DNA from: Siniperca chuatsi
Taxonomy: Eukaryota > Chordata > Actinopteri > Centrarchiformes > Sinipercidae
Length of the DNA stretch: 64,000 nt
Direction: 5' to 3'
Assembly: GCF_020085105.1 (NCBI RefSeq)
Contig: NC_058057.1
Coordinates: 23,943,082 to 24,007,081 of the forward strand
This document shows, piece after piece, positions 26,281 through 39,570 of the stretch (within the stretch, counting starts at the first letter, position 1; every line of letters begins with the position of its first letter). The position numbers were made by a program, and so were the translations under genes. The notes under the pieces are model-generated. The model saw only the letters and a list, made by a program, of their open reading frames with translations, was not told where the DNA came from and made no database searches.

Positions 26281-29200
26281 TACATTGAACCAACTTCATT
26301 CCAAGTCAATGCTATCTCAGTGATCAATAAAACTGTCTCTCTCTCACTTCTCCAAAACCAACCACGCTTAATTTTATTCACTTTCTGCCAGAAAGTGAAA
26401 AAAAACATTCAATTTAATAAAATACACACAAGGCAAAATACAGAAATGCAGTCGCTGTTTAAAACTCTGGGACACACTGGCGCATTTAAAACAATTAAAC
26501 TGAATAAATTATCTTAAATTAAATTAACTTAATTAAATTATCTTTTTAAAAATCTAAATGAATAGAAAAAATAAAGTTGCAGAAAAAACATTTGTTACCT
26601 TATGACCTCTAAAATCTTTATAAAATCCTGGCTGAGGCCGTAATAAGAAGAGACTCTCCTGTTCAGCTCCTGGATGCAGAGGTACAACCCCAAACACACC
26701 AGCATAGTATTTCAGTAGTAGCACTTGCAGCACTTGAAGTACTACTGAGAGTTGTTCTAACAATTTTTGAAATTGCTAAGTTGTAGTTGTTGTAGTAAAT
26801 GTTTTAGTAGATGTTAAAAGTATTCATCAAGTGTCTCAGGAAAACTGCAATATTAGTAGTAATATAATATGTGCTATGTGTAGTAGTAGTAGTAGTATGT
26901 ATACTACTTGTAAAATGGTGTAAACTTTTTTGTTTACTGTTTCAATTACATATTATTACTGTTCATTCTAATTACATATTATACTATAATTTGTAGTAAA
27001 ATGAAACGGTTATATTTGACAAAAGCTCTATTTGTTGTTTTTCCTGTTCAAATGTACTGCCAGCCTTAGGTTGTGATTTTGTTCCTGTGCAATCACAAAA
27101 ACTCCCCAACCTTAGCCTATCAGAAAATTGGATTGCTTCTTCACCTTTACTACAGGACTGTGCCCAATAGGGGGAACCCAAGAGCACTGGCAAATACACA
27201 CTTTTCTGTGTTTACTGTCTCTATGGGGGCATCTTCTGAAACTGAAAAAGGACCAAAGGAGAATTTTCTTTGTGTGGACCGGCCCAAAATGTCCTTACAA
27301 GTAAAAATGTCCTCAGAGCAAAGGTATTCTGTTAAGGGTAGGTCCTCACATGTATATAAAAACAAGCACACACACCCACTGTCCCAGTGTGCAGTGTTCG
27401 AGTCAGGCCTATGGACTTAATAAAGGGAGCATTTAGTGTGAGCTGCATCCTGACCTACTGGAACAACTGGTGTGATTTAAATGAATGGAACAGACACACA
27501 CACACACACACACACACCTGTCTAAAAGTAATTTGTGACTGTGTATGTATGTGCAGGCATGTGTCTATACTTACAGGGACCAACTTTTCCAATTAGTATA
27601 GAAAGATGAAGAAAATTCAGCCATCATTTTATTGTTCTCACTTCTACCTGTCTACTAAATGTTTATGATTTGGATAAGAATCGGGATTAGGTTTAGGTTA
27701 GTATTAGATAGTGCCAGCATTATTTTATCTTTTTATTAACAAATCCTCTGAAAAGACTGAAACTAATTAATCTTGCTATCAAATATTGTCTGGGTAGCTA
27801 CAGCCAGATATAGCTTCTGTCTCTATGCCTTTGACTTCCACTGCTGTCCAACAACACATGACAGAGAAAGATAGTCTTTAATTATAATGAACATGGCCAG
27901 AGTAGTTTATTCTGAAACAACTTTGTGACTGTGTTTTCTATCACTGGAGAGTAGCTCTGTAATGGACACACATGTAGATCCATGTTAAGTGCCTGGTCAC
28001 ACCAGAAGGTGGTACAGCAAAATTTCTCTGTGCCTCCTACAAAATAAGAGGTTATGGAAGCTTGATGAAATCCCTTCAAAAGGTCAGCACTGTCAAGATG
28101 ATTTGCAGTTTGTCAACAGCATGAATTTGCATATCAAAGTTAACCAAAGTTAAATTCAACCCGAAAGCAGCATTGGAATTTGCAAACAAATCAACTAATC
28201 ACAGGGATTCCTTTGAAATTAATTGATTTCAGTCTGAAATTTCGCTGTTAGAAATGCTGGAGGGTCTGAGCCCTTGCACTGTTTTGACTGTTTTGACAAC
28301 AATAACCACCCTAACTTATGCTCCCTGGAACAAACAATGAAAGTGTGTCTATGTCTTTTTGACAATTGAGCTTTCTCTTCAACAGGAACCAAGTAAACTA
28401 ATACGACACTGACATCAAATTCACTGTCTAAATAAATAGGTTGTATTGCTTGCTCTAATGGACTTTATTGTAAAGCTGTACATCAGAGTATCCCTGTACT
28501 TGTACAATTAACTTGTCAAGAAGTGATTGGCAAAACTATAAAAAATAAAACCCAATTTCAGAGACTCAGGCAGATCTGTAATCTGAACCAGGACTCAGAT
28601 GTGAAAATCAGACAATATTCTCAAACAGGCTTCAAGCTTTGTGGTCCCTGTGGTCAACAAATCTGTCCTGCACTAAAAACAAGAAACCTGACCACATAAT
28701 AATCACATTTTGTAAGGGCTGAAGATAGTTGAAGTTGAGTTTTTTGTTTCTAAATGGAGTCAACATTTCAGAAAGCAGACAGGTGTGATCTATTTCCCTG
28801 ATTACAATTGTTTCACTCAGCTGACACACAGCTGATAGGTGGTTTCTTTCCAACTCTGCTAATCTGCTTTTTACATATAAAAGATACAAAGGTGATTGTA
28901 AATTTATGTTTTTATTTTTAGAAACGAAAAAAAAAACTTTTGTGTGTTTGTTTTCTCACCTGAGAACCAGATGAGAGGTTTGACATTCTAATGTGATTTT
29001 AGTGTACTTTTCTCATTATCTGCCCAAATATGCAGAATCTTCAATCAGAAATGTAAACGTGTAGTTAAAGATTTGTCTCCACAGTTTACATAATATCTAA
29101 TAAATTTCAAGCAAAAAAATGCAAAACACAACCACTTTCTGTGATGATTTTTTCTCCGGAATAACGTCAAATGTTTACCACAGCGAAACGACATTTGTTA

Positions 29201-31609
29201 ATATGAGTTTTGCCAATTACTGTTACTTATTTGATCATGCCTTTTGTCCCTTGACAATTCCAATAAAGTTTATTCAACCTAGATGACTGCATTCTCAACA
29301 ATGTTGACAAAAAGAGAGACAGGCAGCTTTACATTGTGCAATTCTATTATGATATTCCGCAGATGGCTGGAAGATACAGACAATATGGTGTCTGTTTTAT
29401 ATCACAGCAGTCTCGGTCAAGACTTTTAGCCACGACATGGAAAATACTACTGCAATAATATTAAAACAAGCTCACTACAGTTTAGAACAAATCTTTTGAC
29501 AGCAGTCATGTGGTAAAATGTGTGGACCGTGGAACTGCTAAGACTGCAAGACATCTCACCAAAACTTTTGACATGCCAGAAATCTATCCAGATCGTTGAT
29601 CATTCAGGCAATTAATCAGGCGTCGTGACCCCCCCCCCCAAACTGCACATCAAACGACAACCAATCTGGCAGAATTTCGGGGCTATAATCAGGCTTAATC
29701 CATACAGTGTCTGCCTGGCTTAAATCAAGTGAGTATCCAAAGGTATTTTTAGTATAAAATTTAGTGTATAAAATTCCCTCTTCGTGTGTTTCCCTGTTGA
29801 GCTGCAAGAAGGCTTTGAGCTGTGGAAGGAAAGTAACAAATGGAGGGAATTTTGTACTAAAAAGACTAACTTTGGAAGATATCCACATGATTTGAACTCG
29901 GACAGCTGAAGCCTCATATCAGCTTCAGATGAACTTTTTGCGTAAAGCGAGGACTGTGGATTTTGTCCTTCATTAAATACATTGCAAACTGTGTGTGTTT
30001 TGTGTGACAGCAATTAAAAAACAGACAAGAAGAGAGAAAATTGTTATTTAGGTCAAGAAGCCAAAGTATTTTCTTCACATCAGACAGCCAGAGCTAGTCA
30101 GGTATTTAGTGTACATCCATGCAAGTTTGTAAATCCTTTTTAGATTATTGGCAAGTTTTTGTTGGATATCGATTCTTAAATTAGTCAAATGCAAAAATTT
30201 GCAGCCGACTTGGTGAGCAAGCTTCAGAAATTTCTTGTATCTGTTATATTTTTCTCACTAAAAACTGCAGAAAAACATGTATCATAGATTAAAGGACAGA
30301 TTCTCAATTTTTCAAGTCTTGAAACATCAGTCAGGTGCCCATATGAACATTGAAACAGGTTTTGCTTGCTGTAATTTTTCCTCCTTTGTGCAAAGCAGTT
30401 TTAAGACAGAACCTATCCTTTAATATTAATAGACAGAAAGAAAGCGAGGAAAGAAGCTGCTAAGAGAGATGGAACAAAACCACAAAGTCAAACAAAAGAC
30501 TGTCAATTTCAGCCATATGTTATGTTTCTCAGAAACTCCATGGCGTGTGTGTGAATTTGTTTCAGCTGAGAGCGAGACAGCTGTAGATTAATATCGGCTT
30601 CTGACTTGAGTGATGACGGACAAGAGAAGGGTGGAGAGGTGTCTCTCTCTCACTTTCAATACTCACAAATACACCCCCTTCTGTTTTCTTTCTTTTTCCT
30701 TGTCTTTCTTTTCTATTTTTTCTCTCTGGAGCAATTACAAAAACAACAACAAATGCTTCTTTTGACAAAGGCGTGAGAGTTAATTCAGCTCTCCAGCAAA
30801 ATAGGAAGGTATGAAGCTGTGCTATTTGTGTGAAACACAGGGCTGAGGTTAAGGACAAGAGCTTCCCTTTATGAAAGCACAGAGGGGGAATGAGTCATCC
30901 TCACTTTAGTTCAGTATATTCTTAATACTGTTATACCTTAACAGTGGAAGCACTGGTCTTTGTGCTTTTTAATGTTTTTACTTCTAGAAATCAGGCTGTT
31001 CAATCTTTGATCAATCCAACAGAGCTAGACTATTTGTGGTCCAAAGTGATGGAGATAGTCATAATTTATTGATGTAAAAGATTTTTTAATATAATTTCTT
31101 TATGTGAAATAATTGCTAACTGCTTGTTTTTGGTGCATCTTCACACTGAAATATACCCAAAAATAATCACTAAAGATGTTTCTCGCTAAGATTGATTATC
31201 TTGTTCCTTTTTGATCAACAAATACTGTAATTGCTTAGTTTAGTGTATTGCCTGCATTAATAAAACAATGCAGGAGATTTTTGTTGTTTAAACAAGATTA
31301 GCTCAATGCTTGACTTTTTTTCTTATTAACCTTGACTTTCCATCAGGGGTATCCAGCCTTTTTACCATAAAAGCTACTAAAAGTAATCTGTGGAGAGCAA
31401 CTGATTTTTCCCCTTTATTTAATTAAAAACATATAGTACTTGATGGCACTGCAGCCTCAGCTTCCAAAGTTCAGTTTTCTCTTCTCCTCTTACCTTTCTG
31501 TAAAAAGCAAATGGCGGCCAAAGAAAAATAATGGTAAAATAAACACATTTTAGGCTACCAAACTTAACTACTCATTAGAAAAGGAACTGAAATTGTCTGT
31601 AGTGTATGA
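26281..31609. other. No gene; intergenic
   Basis: 5.3 kb without a supported gene. It contains a GTA run (26880-26898), a CA run (27496-27518) and a short unit at 29252-29300 (TTGACAATTCCAATAAA) that recurs at 32967-33015. Open frames are scattered and lack any domain. Confidence 0.55.
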
Positions 31610-31830
31610 AGTCAACCCTGTCTCCTGGAAATTACATTTACATACAACTAATTTGCAACAGCAAATATGTTTTGAAGGAAATGAATTGCTGACTGGATTA
31701 CGTTCTCTATTAGCATATTGAGGAAAAGTAGTTAACGTACCTGGCAAGTCACAAAAATGTTGATACTGAACGTATCAGTAAAATGTTCATTGACAACGTA
31801 TTTAATAAACCAATATTTCCTGTTGGAAAC
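31610..31830 (-). repeat. Three-copy dispersed repeat, copy C
   Basis: Contains TGTCTCCTGGAAATTACATT and GCAACAGCAAATATGTTTTGA (compare 11475-11530) and TGATACTGAACGTATCAGTA (compare 19908 reversed). Diverged from copies A and B. Confidence 0.5.
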
Positions 31831-34340
31831 AGGAAACGAACAACAACTTAACTTACTCCTTTGCTCCCAACGGACAAGAGTCATAATTCTTACGACCGCA
31901 AGAGAGCTTTGTCACTTGTGCATAAACACTGCATGCTTTTCTCTAATTTTGCATGTTATAAGTACATATAAAAAACATCTCTGGGTTAAAAGGACAGCAT
32001 TTTTTTATCGTGAGTATTTTGGGCTTTATATATGAAGAGTTTAACTCTAGAGGAAGCAAACATGTCCTTTTCATACTTCAAGTACATGGTACCAAAACAG
32101 GGAGGAGAAGGTGTGTGGAGTATAATAGGACTTCTAGGATTCTTGGTTATATTTAATTTTCTTCATTTCCTCCATTGTTCTTTAGATTTTATATTTATTT
32201 AACCTCTTGCTATTTGCTGCTGCAGTGATGTAGCTCCGCCACAGGGATCAATAGATTCATTTAATCTCATCACAGTTCCACTCATCTCGCTGGTCCTGTC
32301 TGCCACTCTAAAGTCTTCATAGCCTGCCGAGGAATGTGAAGCCTGTTAATTCCTCTGCACTCCAGAGCAACTTGCTACCAGTCACCCCACATTTACTACA
32401 CATTAACAACACATTCATTCCCAGTACTCAAATAAACAGATTGTCTGCCAACCACACACACGAGCCACATGCATTTTTCACAAAGAGATCATTTAATTTC
32501 CGCTTTGGGAGACATGTACTGGGCACAGCGTAAGGTTACTGAGCTACATCAGCTCTCACACAGGGAATAATTAGATTTGAATCAGAATTTTCATCTGAAT
32601 CGTGATAATAAACAAAGTCTGATTTATTTATTGCTCTACGTTATCTATATTATTTTCGTCTGCATGCAAGTTTACTTCATTTTGTCATTTTGCCATTGTG
32701 AACATGTTTAAAACTCAAATACATTTTTAGTTTAAACTATCTAATTTCCAACACATTTCTGTATAGTGCACTTCAACATTTAGAGGTTTTACTTCAAACC
32801 TCAAATCTCCTGTTAAGCTTGGGAGACACTGTAAGTTTTAATCAATCTTGTACGTTTTGTTATCTCAGTTTTTATCAGCCTTTCTGCACGGCCAAAACAT
32901 ACCACATCTATGTTCACACAGTAGGTGCTCACTCTGAATGTAAACACTGAACCCCCGATTGATTTTGTCCATTGACAATTCTAATAAACTTTATTCACCA
33001 CATATTGACCACATCCTCAATGTTTGCAGCAGCAGCAGGCAGTTGTTTTCAGCAAAATCTCTCCTTCTTGTCCTACAACCAGTGGCTCGAACCGACAAGT
33101 TCAGGCGTGTTCAGTGGTCCTTACTGAGGAGCCCAGGGGGAGGGAAAGTGGATACAGGAAAAATCAAATTACAACATTTTATCACAACATTCTTCTAAAA
33201 TTCATTGATCATCACAGGCTGATAATGTGTTAGAGGATCCAAGTGTGGAAATTAAAATTAACTGCAGGCCTGTATTTTAGAAATTTAAGGGTTTATTTGT
33301 ATATTTGCTTGCAGGTTAAAATCAACCAATGAACATAAAAATACCAATGGATAGTAATTTACAGGTAGGGGGAAAAAATAAGTCCTATTAATTTTCTCTA
33401 AATAATATATAAAAGAATATTCCAGTGTCAGTGTGAGTGGGAGAAAGTCATTCAACTTTCACTTTACCTTCTTTACCTTCTACTTTACTTTCCCTACCAA
33501 TATCTTTGTATTGCTTAAAAAGATGAAGGATGAAAGTCTTTCAGTTTGAAACATATTGAAAATATGGATGTTTGTAAGTGCAGTAGAAGCAATACTTAAG
33601 TATAAACTAAAGTTTATAGTTTAAATCTCAGCCCGATTACCCACATGTCTACTGTGGAAAGATCCATTAAACTGCAGTGAGCTTGTTTTAATATTACTGG
33701 AGTGGTATTTTACACATTGTGGCTAAAACTGTAGTCTTGACTGAAGCAATACTTACAGAGCACTTCAAATTTATGTTGTGCAGCTATTGTGCCTTGCAGC
33801 AAGTCTGGTATGTGCATGACATTCATTTTATCTTAACATGACAACATAAAATGTTCAACATCTCTTCAAGGTAAAAGAAAAGCATCTACGTCTACTTTTC
33901 AGTCTAACCTTCATACCTCTCTCCCACTTGCCCTCCATCCCTCTATCCTTCAGTCTATGATCTCTGTAGTTAGAGCAGATCAGAGCTAAGTGAGGCTATC
34001 AGGTTTCTACTCCCTTGACGACCGTTTACAAGAGAGATGGAGCGGAACAGCCCTTTAACAATGAAGAGTGAATCCTCCTGCTCTGTTCAGCAACATTCCC
34101 CACATTTCTACCTCCGTTTGCTACAGTTCCTGTAGCAAGAAGAAAGACGCAAGGGAAAGAGGGAAAGAATGATGGACATTTTGTTGCAAACAACTCGTGG
34201 AAAGAGGGAGAAAGAGAGGATGACACACTGAGAGAGAACCATTTACACCATTAAACCTTTGACAACCTTAAACTATGTGTCCTTATTGTCTTGAAGTTGC
34301 AAGTAAGATGCATTAGGCTATTAGTCAATAATAGCTTTTA
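31831..34340. other. No gene; intergenic
   Basis: AT-rich; includes the second TTGACAATTC.AATAAA unit at 32967-33015. No exon-like sequence is seen. Confidence 0.55.
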
Positions 34341-34965
34341 GCCAAGTTAGCGGCAGCTCTAGGGATGGCAATGTCAGCGGCTGGTGAAATATCTCATGAG
34401 CCTTACCTTTTGCTTAAACCTGCAATAATAATAAAGTAATTAATATTATTTGGCCATTTGGGAGCAGTGAAAACAAGTTGTGAACACGACATTCGCATAT
34501 CACCTTGATATGATAAACATGTTAGCAAACAGCTCCTTATTTACATATACAGCGGTTACGGAGCAACATTATCATTCATTTGGAGTCGTGTTTGTGCCCA
34601 CATGATGAATGTAAGTCCAATATTTACTCTCTTTTAGCTCTGTTTTTGGTCTCCACCAAGCAGCTCTTTAGCTGCTAAAAGTGTCTGTTCCACTGTGTTC
34701 ACCAGCTGGTCTCTAACCAGGCCTGTCTGCTGTTTGGTGCTGAGCAGGTAGTGCACAGTGGGTTTTTAGAGATTTTTGCTGAAAACAGCTGCCTGCAGCA
34801 CCCAAAAATGACACGGTGAGAGTGAACTAAAAACAGTAGAGTTGCAGCCGGACAGTGAGCTGAAACTCACTATAAAGCTCCATAAAGCTGAGGGGCGCTG
34901 CAGATTCAGGTGATAACTCTCTGTTGGTTCATCACCTTCTTATAATGCAGCAAAAAGTCTTTAGG
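34341..34965 (+). repeat. Three-copy complex repeat, copy 1
   Basis: Related to 49685-50070 and 58480-58660, which lie on the other strand. Shared words include AGCTCTGTTTTTGGTCTCCA (about 34637), TCTGCTGTTTGGTGCTGAGC and CTGAAAACAGCTGCCTG. No coding capacity. Probably the body of a non-autonomous element. Confidence 0.65.
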
Positions 34966-37950
34966 AAAAGTTTTGGGCGGGTGGATGGACAACGCATTTG
35001 TCAGTCTTCTAGCTAATTCCCAATATCAATATATGATTACGTTCAAGTAGCAAAGCCAAAGAAATTATTACTCTTGTCTGCTGGGACCAAAATAATAGTG
35101 AAAAAGTGAAATATTGTGACAGAGCTACAAAGTCTGGACATCAGGGTGGTTAACTGGATCAACAAAACGCTGGACGGAAGACCGCTCTTCGCTTCCCATA
35201 TCCTACTGACAATCAACGTTGGTTTCTTTTAACCATAACTACGATCTTTCTCCTCAACCTAATCAAGTCCTTTTTGTGATTAAACCTAACCATACCTTAA
35301 CTGACCAATAATCTCGCCCTGCCGATAAATGCATCAGATATGAGAACGCTTAATATGTGTTGTTTTGAAGGGGAATTTGGAGAACTTGTTGCTCCCTAAC
35401 CAGCTTGCCCTGTCCTACCAGCAGCAACCATAAGGGTGCCAGATCTTTTGGAATACACTGATAATCATCTTACAGTACTTGTACAACATTGAGTGTCACA
35501 TGTCAAGAGGCTTATTGTAGACACTGTTTTTGATGACTGGTTGATTTTTATCAGCTTCAGACAAACAATAATTCTGAATAACACACACAGGTGAATCTTA
35601 TGGTAAAAAGATTACTCCTCGTCCAACTCACACAGGGCAGCGACCCATTATTAAATACATCCTTCACTATATTTTCACACACCTTGTGACACGTGCCCAG
35701 TAGCAGCTACAGTGTGTGCCTGCACATTGAGTTCACATTAAATCCAACCAGATGGATATTTACAAGGATGTTTTTCTGATATTGTAGAAAAATTTCCTGG
35801 CTACGTAGTAAAATCTAGTATTATGCCATATAGTAGTTTCCTTTAAATTGTTTGTTTATGTGTGTGTGGCAGTGTGAAAGTATACTTTCATGCGTGATTA
35901 ATGGCATTAGGCTTTCTAATAATCTATACATAGTTTCGGTCTAATTACAGTTTCAGAGATTTTCCCAACAAAATGTGGTCAGAGGAAAATTCTGGGGGAA
36001 AGAATTCCTCAAAAAAAATTTTAAACTTCAGCTATCAGCAGCGGCTTTTACCCAAAAATATCAGCCTTCAACATCCAATATATCAATCCAACACCAGCAT
36101 TCATGTGTTTTGCATGTTGGAATGCCATTATGGAGAAAAACTAACCAAATGTCAGTGACATTCAGTTTGTCTTTTTCAGTCTCAGAGTGTCAGATGACAA
36201 CACAAACACGTTGGGCCAAAACTTGCATCAACAAATACAGTGATGGGCTGCATTAAAAAATCATTTAAATGGTTGATCTGCTTGTCATGAACCCACAATT
36301 AAACAACCAAATGTGTTCTCGGTTTAAGTGGAGGGCCGGAGTCGGGTGGAAACACAGCTGTGGTTCTTGTTATCCAGGCTCTGACTGCCAGAACTGTCAG
36401 CTGCGGAGTAAAACAAATCCTGCTGCTGAAAACACCCTGACTGACTTTTATTGAGGTTTGTTTACCTCCCACATGCTTGATTTCCATCGTTTTCAACTGG
36501 AGGAGAAGTGGAAATTGTAACAATGTGGACAGACTTACAAATGGCAAAAGAACTCCTTGTGGACAAAAACTATAGCGCTGCATTAGTTTCATTTCACAGT
36601 CTTATACCTCACTATGGGAATGTAGGATTATCTCGATAAAAGAGAGAACTGTGGTGATTGTCTGTGATATAGACTCAAACTTTGAAAAGGTTATGATCAA
36701 TGTAGCCATGCAACCTGATCCTTTAACTGATCTTAACAGTGTTTGTGAGAACTCAGGACAAGTCTTTGAGTGAAGAAGCAGCGTGTTTAGGGGCGCACAC
36801 ACATACACATAAATTGTATGGTCTTTGTAAAATCACAAGTCAATCAAACAGTGTGTCCAGTACTTTGACTTTGGATTTTCTGGAAGTTGGATTTTTTTTT
36901 TTTTTGCCCCTTTGGAAGTTTCAGTTAGTACTCTATTTTTTGGGTCTGGTCATTCATGGTGTTTGTCACTAACCTCCCAGTTATTTTGTTTATTACAAAA
37001 CAAAACAAAAATATAATGCAAATCAGTTTTGGTGCAACGATGCATTTTACCTAGGATAAATCTAACAGATACTAAATGTCAAAAGGAACAAATATAAAGA
37101 CGTTCCTGAATTCCTCGCTGAATGTTAAACAGCAGTCAACCAGACCAGTACTAAAAGTGTTTTCCAATTTCATCTCCACATAAAAGCAGCCAGCCAGTCG
37201 TCTCCCAGCTCAGCTGTCCGTATATTTCTCAGAGGCAGTGAAAGCTCGGCCTCTGTTGCGCCTGAACCTCTGCCAACATTACATTGACAAGTTCTATCTG
37301 GGACGATAGATGGATCCCATCAATTGCTATAATTTTTAGACAGACGTCCTGTCTACTGCGCTGCCTGACTGCCAGGTTATTTTCTGAGCTGAGAGAATGT
37401 AACACCGATACAAGGCAAACTATTGAGTTCGCTCTGCTGTGTGTGTGCGAGGAGGATCTACAGAGTCTTACACAATAGTCAGATTAAGTATCACCTCTTT
37501 CAAACTTCAGCAGTCCCTCACACAATAAAACCACGCACACACTTGAACAGAGAGCTCTCCGTGTCTCAGCCTGGACCTCCGGACTACTGGGAGGTAACAC
37601 TAAACAAACAAACACAGACTTACCTGGACAGGTAACCTGAGAGGAGACCCACCTTGAACCCCCTTCCTCCATAACCCTCCTCCCCCACCAATACTCTATT
37701 TCCTGTGTCCCACAGGGCCTCAGGGTGGGTGGGTGTGTGTGTGTCTGTGTGTGTGTGCTCTTGATGGAGTTGAAGACCAAAAAGGTAGAGACAAGGAGAA
37801 GAGGGAAAGGGGGGGGGGGAAGAGTGATTGGTGAGGTGTGAAGACAAGGAAATCTGGTTGGACAGGTGATCTATGGCCACAAAGTTTAGTAAAAAAAGGA
37901 GTTTAAAAGGATTTGGTCTCTCTTTTGCCTGAAGTATTTTTAACTTGGAG
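34966..37950. other. No gene; intergenic
   Basis: A GT run lies at 37734-37759 and a G run near 37810. About 37130-37470 has a more balanced composition than its surroundings, but no recognisable exon. Confidence 0.5.
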
Positions 37951-38085
37951 GGGGGCAGCAGTAGCCTAAGGTTAGAGATCAGAGGATCATTGGTTCAAAT
38001 CCCGCAAATCCCACAACCTGCAAAGAATGTTTGAGTTAGGAATTAAAGACTTTTAATCTTTAAAGAAATTACAGCTGTACAAATT
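37951..38085 (+). mobile_element. tRNA-derived SINE, second family
   Basis: GGGGCAGCAGTAGCCTAAGG then a B box GGTTCAAATCCC (37992-38003) and a short A/T-rich tail. The A box region is degraded. It differs from the family at 17811 and 38742. Confidence 0.55.
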
Positions 38086-38741
38086 CTAGATTTTTAAGGT
38101 GCACTAGTCTAGGTTTTCATGCAAAAATATAGACATCAATTGAAATAAAGATTTGAGAGCATTCCATCTCCACTCTTTGAAACACATTAAATTTCAACTT
38201 GAAAAGTGCCTCGCATCAGGACTGGAGGTTCATGCAGTGCGTCTCAGGTCCAGGAAGGAAAACAGATGGAAGACCGGGAAAAAAGTCCTGGAGCACATTA
38301 TGCTTTTTTGCTCTTATTGGTGCATGACTGAAATGACTTCATGCATTTAAATCTGTTGAATAATCATCAGATTTACCTTGTCCACCTTTGATTAGTTTCA
38401 GCTGGAGTCTATCCCGTCCATCCATTCTTCCGATATCTTTACCCACTTATCCTTCAGGGTTGCAGCGGTCTGAATCCCAGCTCACATTGGACAACAGGCA
38501 GGGTACATCCTGGACAGATGTAGTACACGGCTTACACATATAGACAGACAGACATTCATATTTATTATAGAAATTATTTCCAAAGTTACAAACCTTAATA
38601 GCTGGTGAACATGGGTTTGTGAACAGGTGGTAGTGATTATGTTAAAGCCTCCACACAGGATTTCCTTCACCTGTATTGATCTGGCTTCTTCAGAACTGAT
38701 TTCCTGAATTTATAGTATGTCGAGCAATTGTTTTGGAACAG
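38086..38741. other. No gene; intergenic
   Basis: Unique AT-rich DNA with a short ATGGA-type degraded repeat near 38410-38530. Nothing else seen. Confidence 0.45.
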
Positions 38742-38860
38742 CTAAAGAGAGACAGGAAATGTAGGGATGACATGCAGCAAAGAGCCACGGGTCGTACTCG
38801 AACCCCGGAAGTTCTGTGCCTTTTTGTTATAGGCTACTCCAACTGCCACGCCCCCTTTTA
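38742..38860 (-). mobile_element. tRNA-derived SINE, minus strand
   Basis: Read on the minus strand it has a GGGTTCGAGTACG B box, then CTCTTTGCTGCATGTCATCC and ACATTTCCTGTC, the same body as the SINE at 17811-17985. The tRNA-like head retains GGCAGTTGGAGTAGCC. Confidence 0.65.
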
Positions 38861-39169
38861 GCCAACTGGCATGAACACAAACACACACCTTCACACCCAC
38901 ACACTTGACCTCCATGCCAAATTCCAGCCTCCTAGGACGAAAACAGTGGCTGCCAAAGGTGGGGAAATTTTTTTGTGGACCAACCGACCAACCGACTGAC
39001 AGAGCGAGCTATAGAGCTGCTGGTCGCAGCTAAAAGAGATGCTACCTATTACAAATAACCAGCCTTTTGTCTTCATTTAAATATAACTTAGAAATAATTA
39101 AGTAAAAACAGATTTTTTGCTGAAATGACGGCAAAAGATATTTGTGTGAGTGTTTCAATGTGTATACAC
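38861..39169. other. No gene; intergenic
   Basis: Contains ACACACTTGACCTCCATGCC and ACCAACCGACCAACCGACTG, which look like a further degraded repeat. No coding signal. Confidence 0.4.
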
Positions 39170-39570
39170 TGTAGTGCGTTTACATGCACACTAGTATCCT
39201 GGTTATAGACCTTTTTTGAGTATTCTTGTTATGTTTTGCGCATGGAAACAGCTAATCCTGGATAAGACCTTTTCCTGGTTTTGAGAAACCTGGATATGCT
39301 AGCTGGAGTACTCCGATAGAAACCAGGACACTGTGCATGGAAACACCTTATCCTGATTTCTGGTTTCTTTGTTGGTACAGAACATAGTGGCTGAGATGTT
39401 GAGAAATCAAGACAAACTGCACACAGATGATCAGAAACCTGGATACTGTTATGATCATGTATACAGTGATATGATGTTTACATGATCATAACAGTATCCA
39501 GATTTCTGATCATCTGTGTGCAGTTTTGTCTTGATTTCTCACCATCATCCACAATTGCTATGTTCTTTTA
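39170..39570. mobile_element. Foldback element with ~80-bp inverted arms
   Basis: Two arms, 39380-39460 and 39480-39566, are inverted copies (GATCATAACAGTATCCAG on one side, CTGGATACTGTTATGATCAT on the other), separated by about 20 bases. The flank on the left (GTGCGTTTACATGCACAC and repeated GCATGGAAACA) belongs to the same fish repeat type. No transposase frame is seen. Confidence 0.7.
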
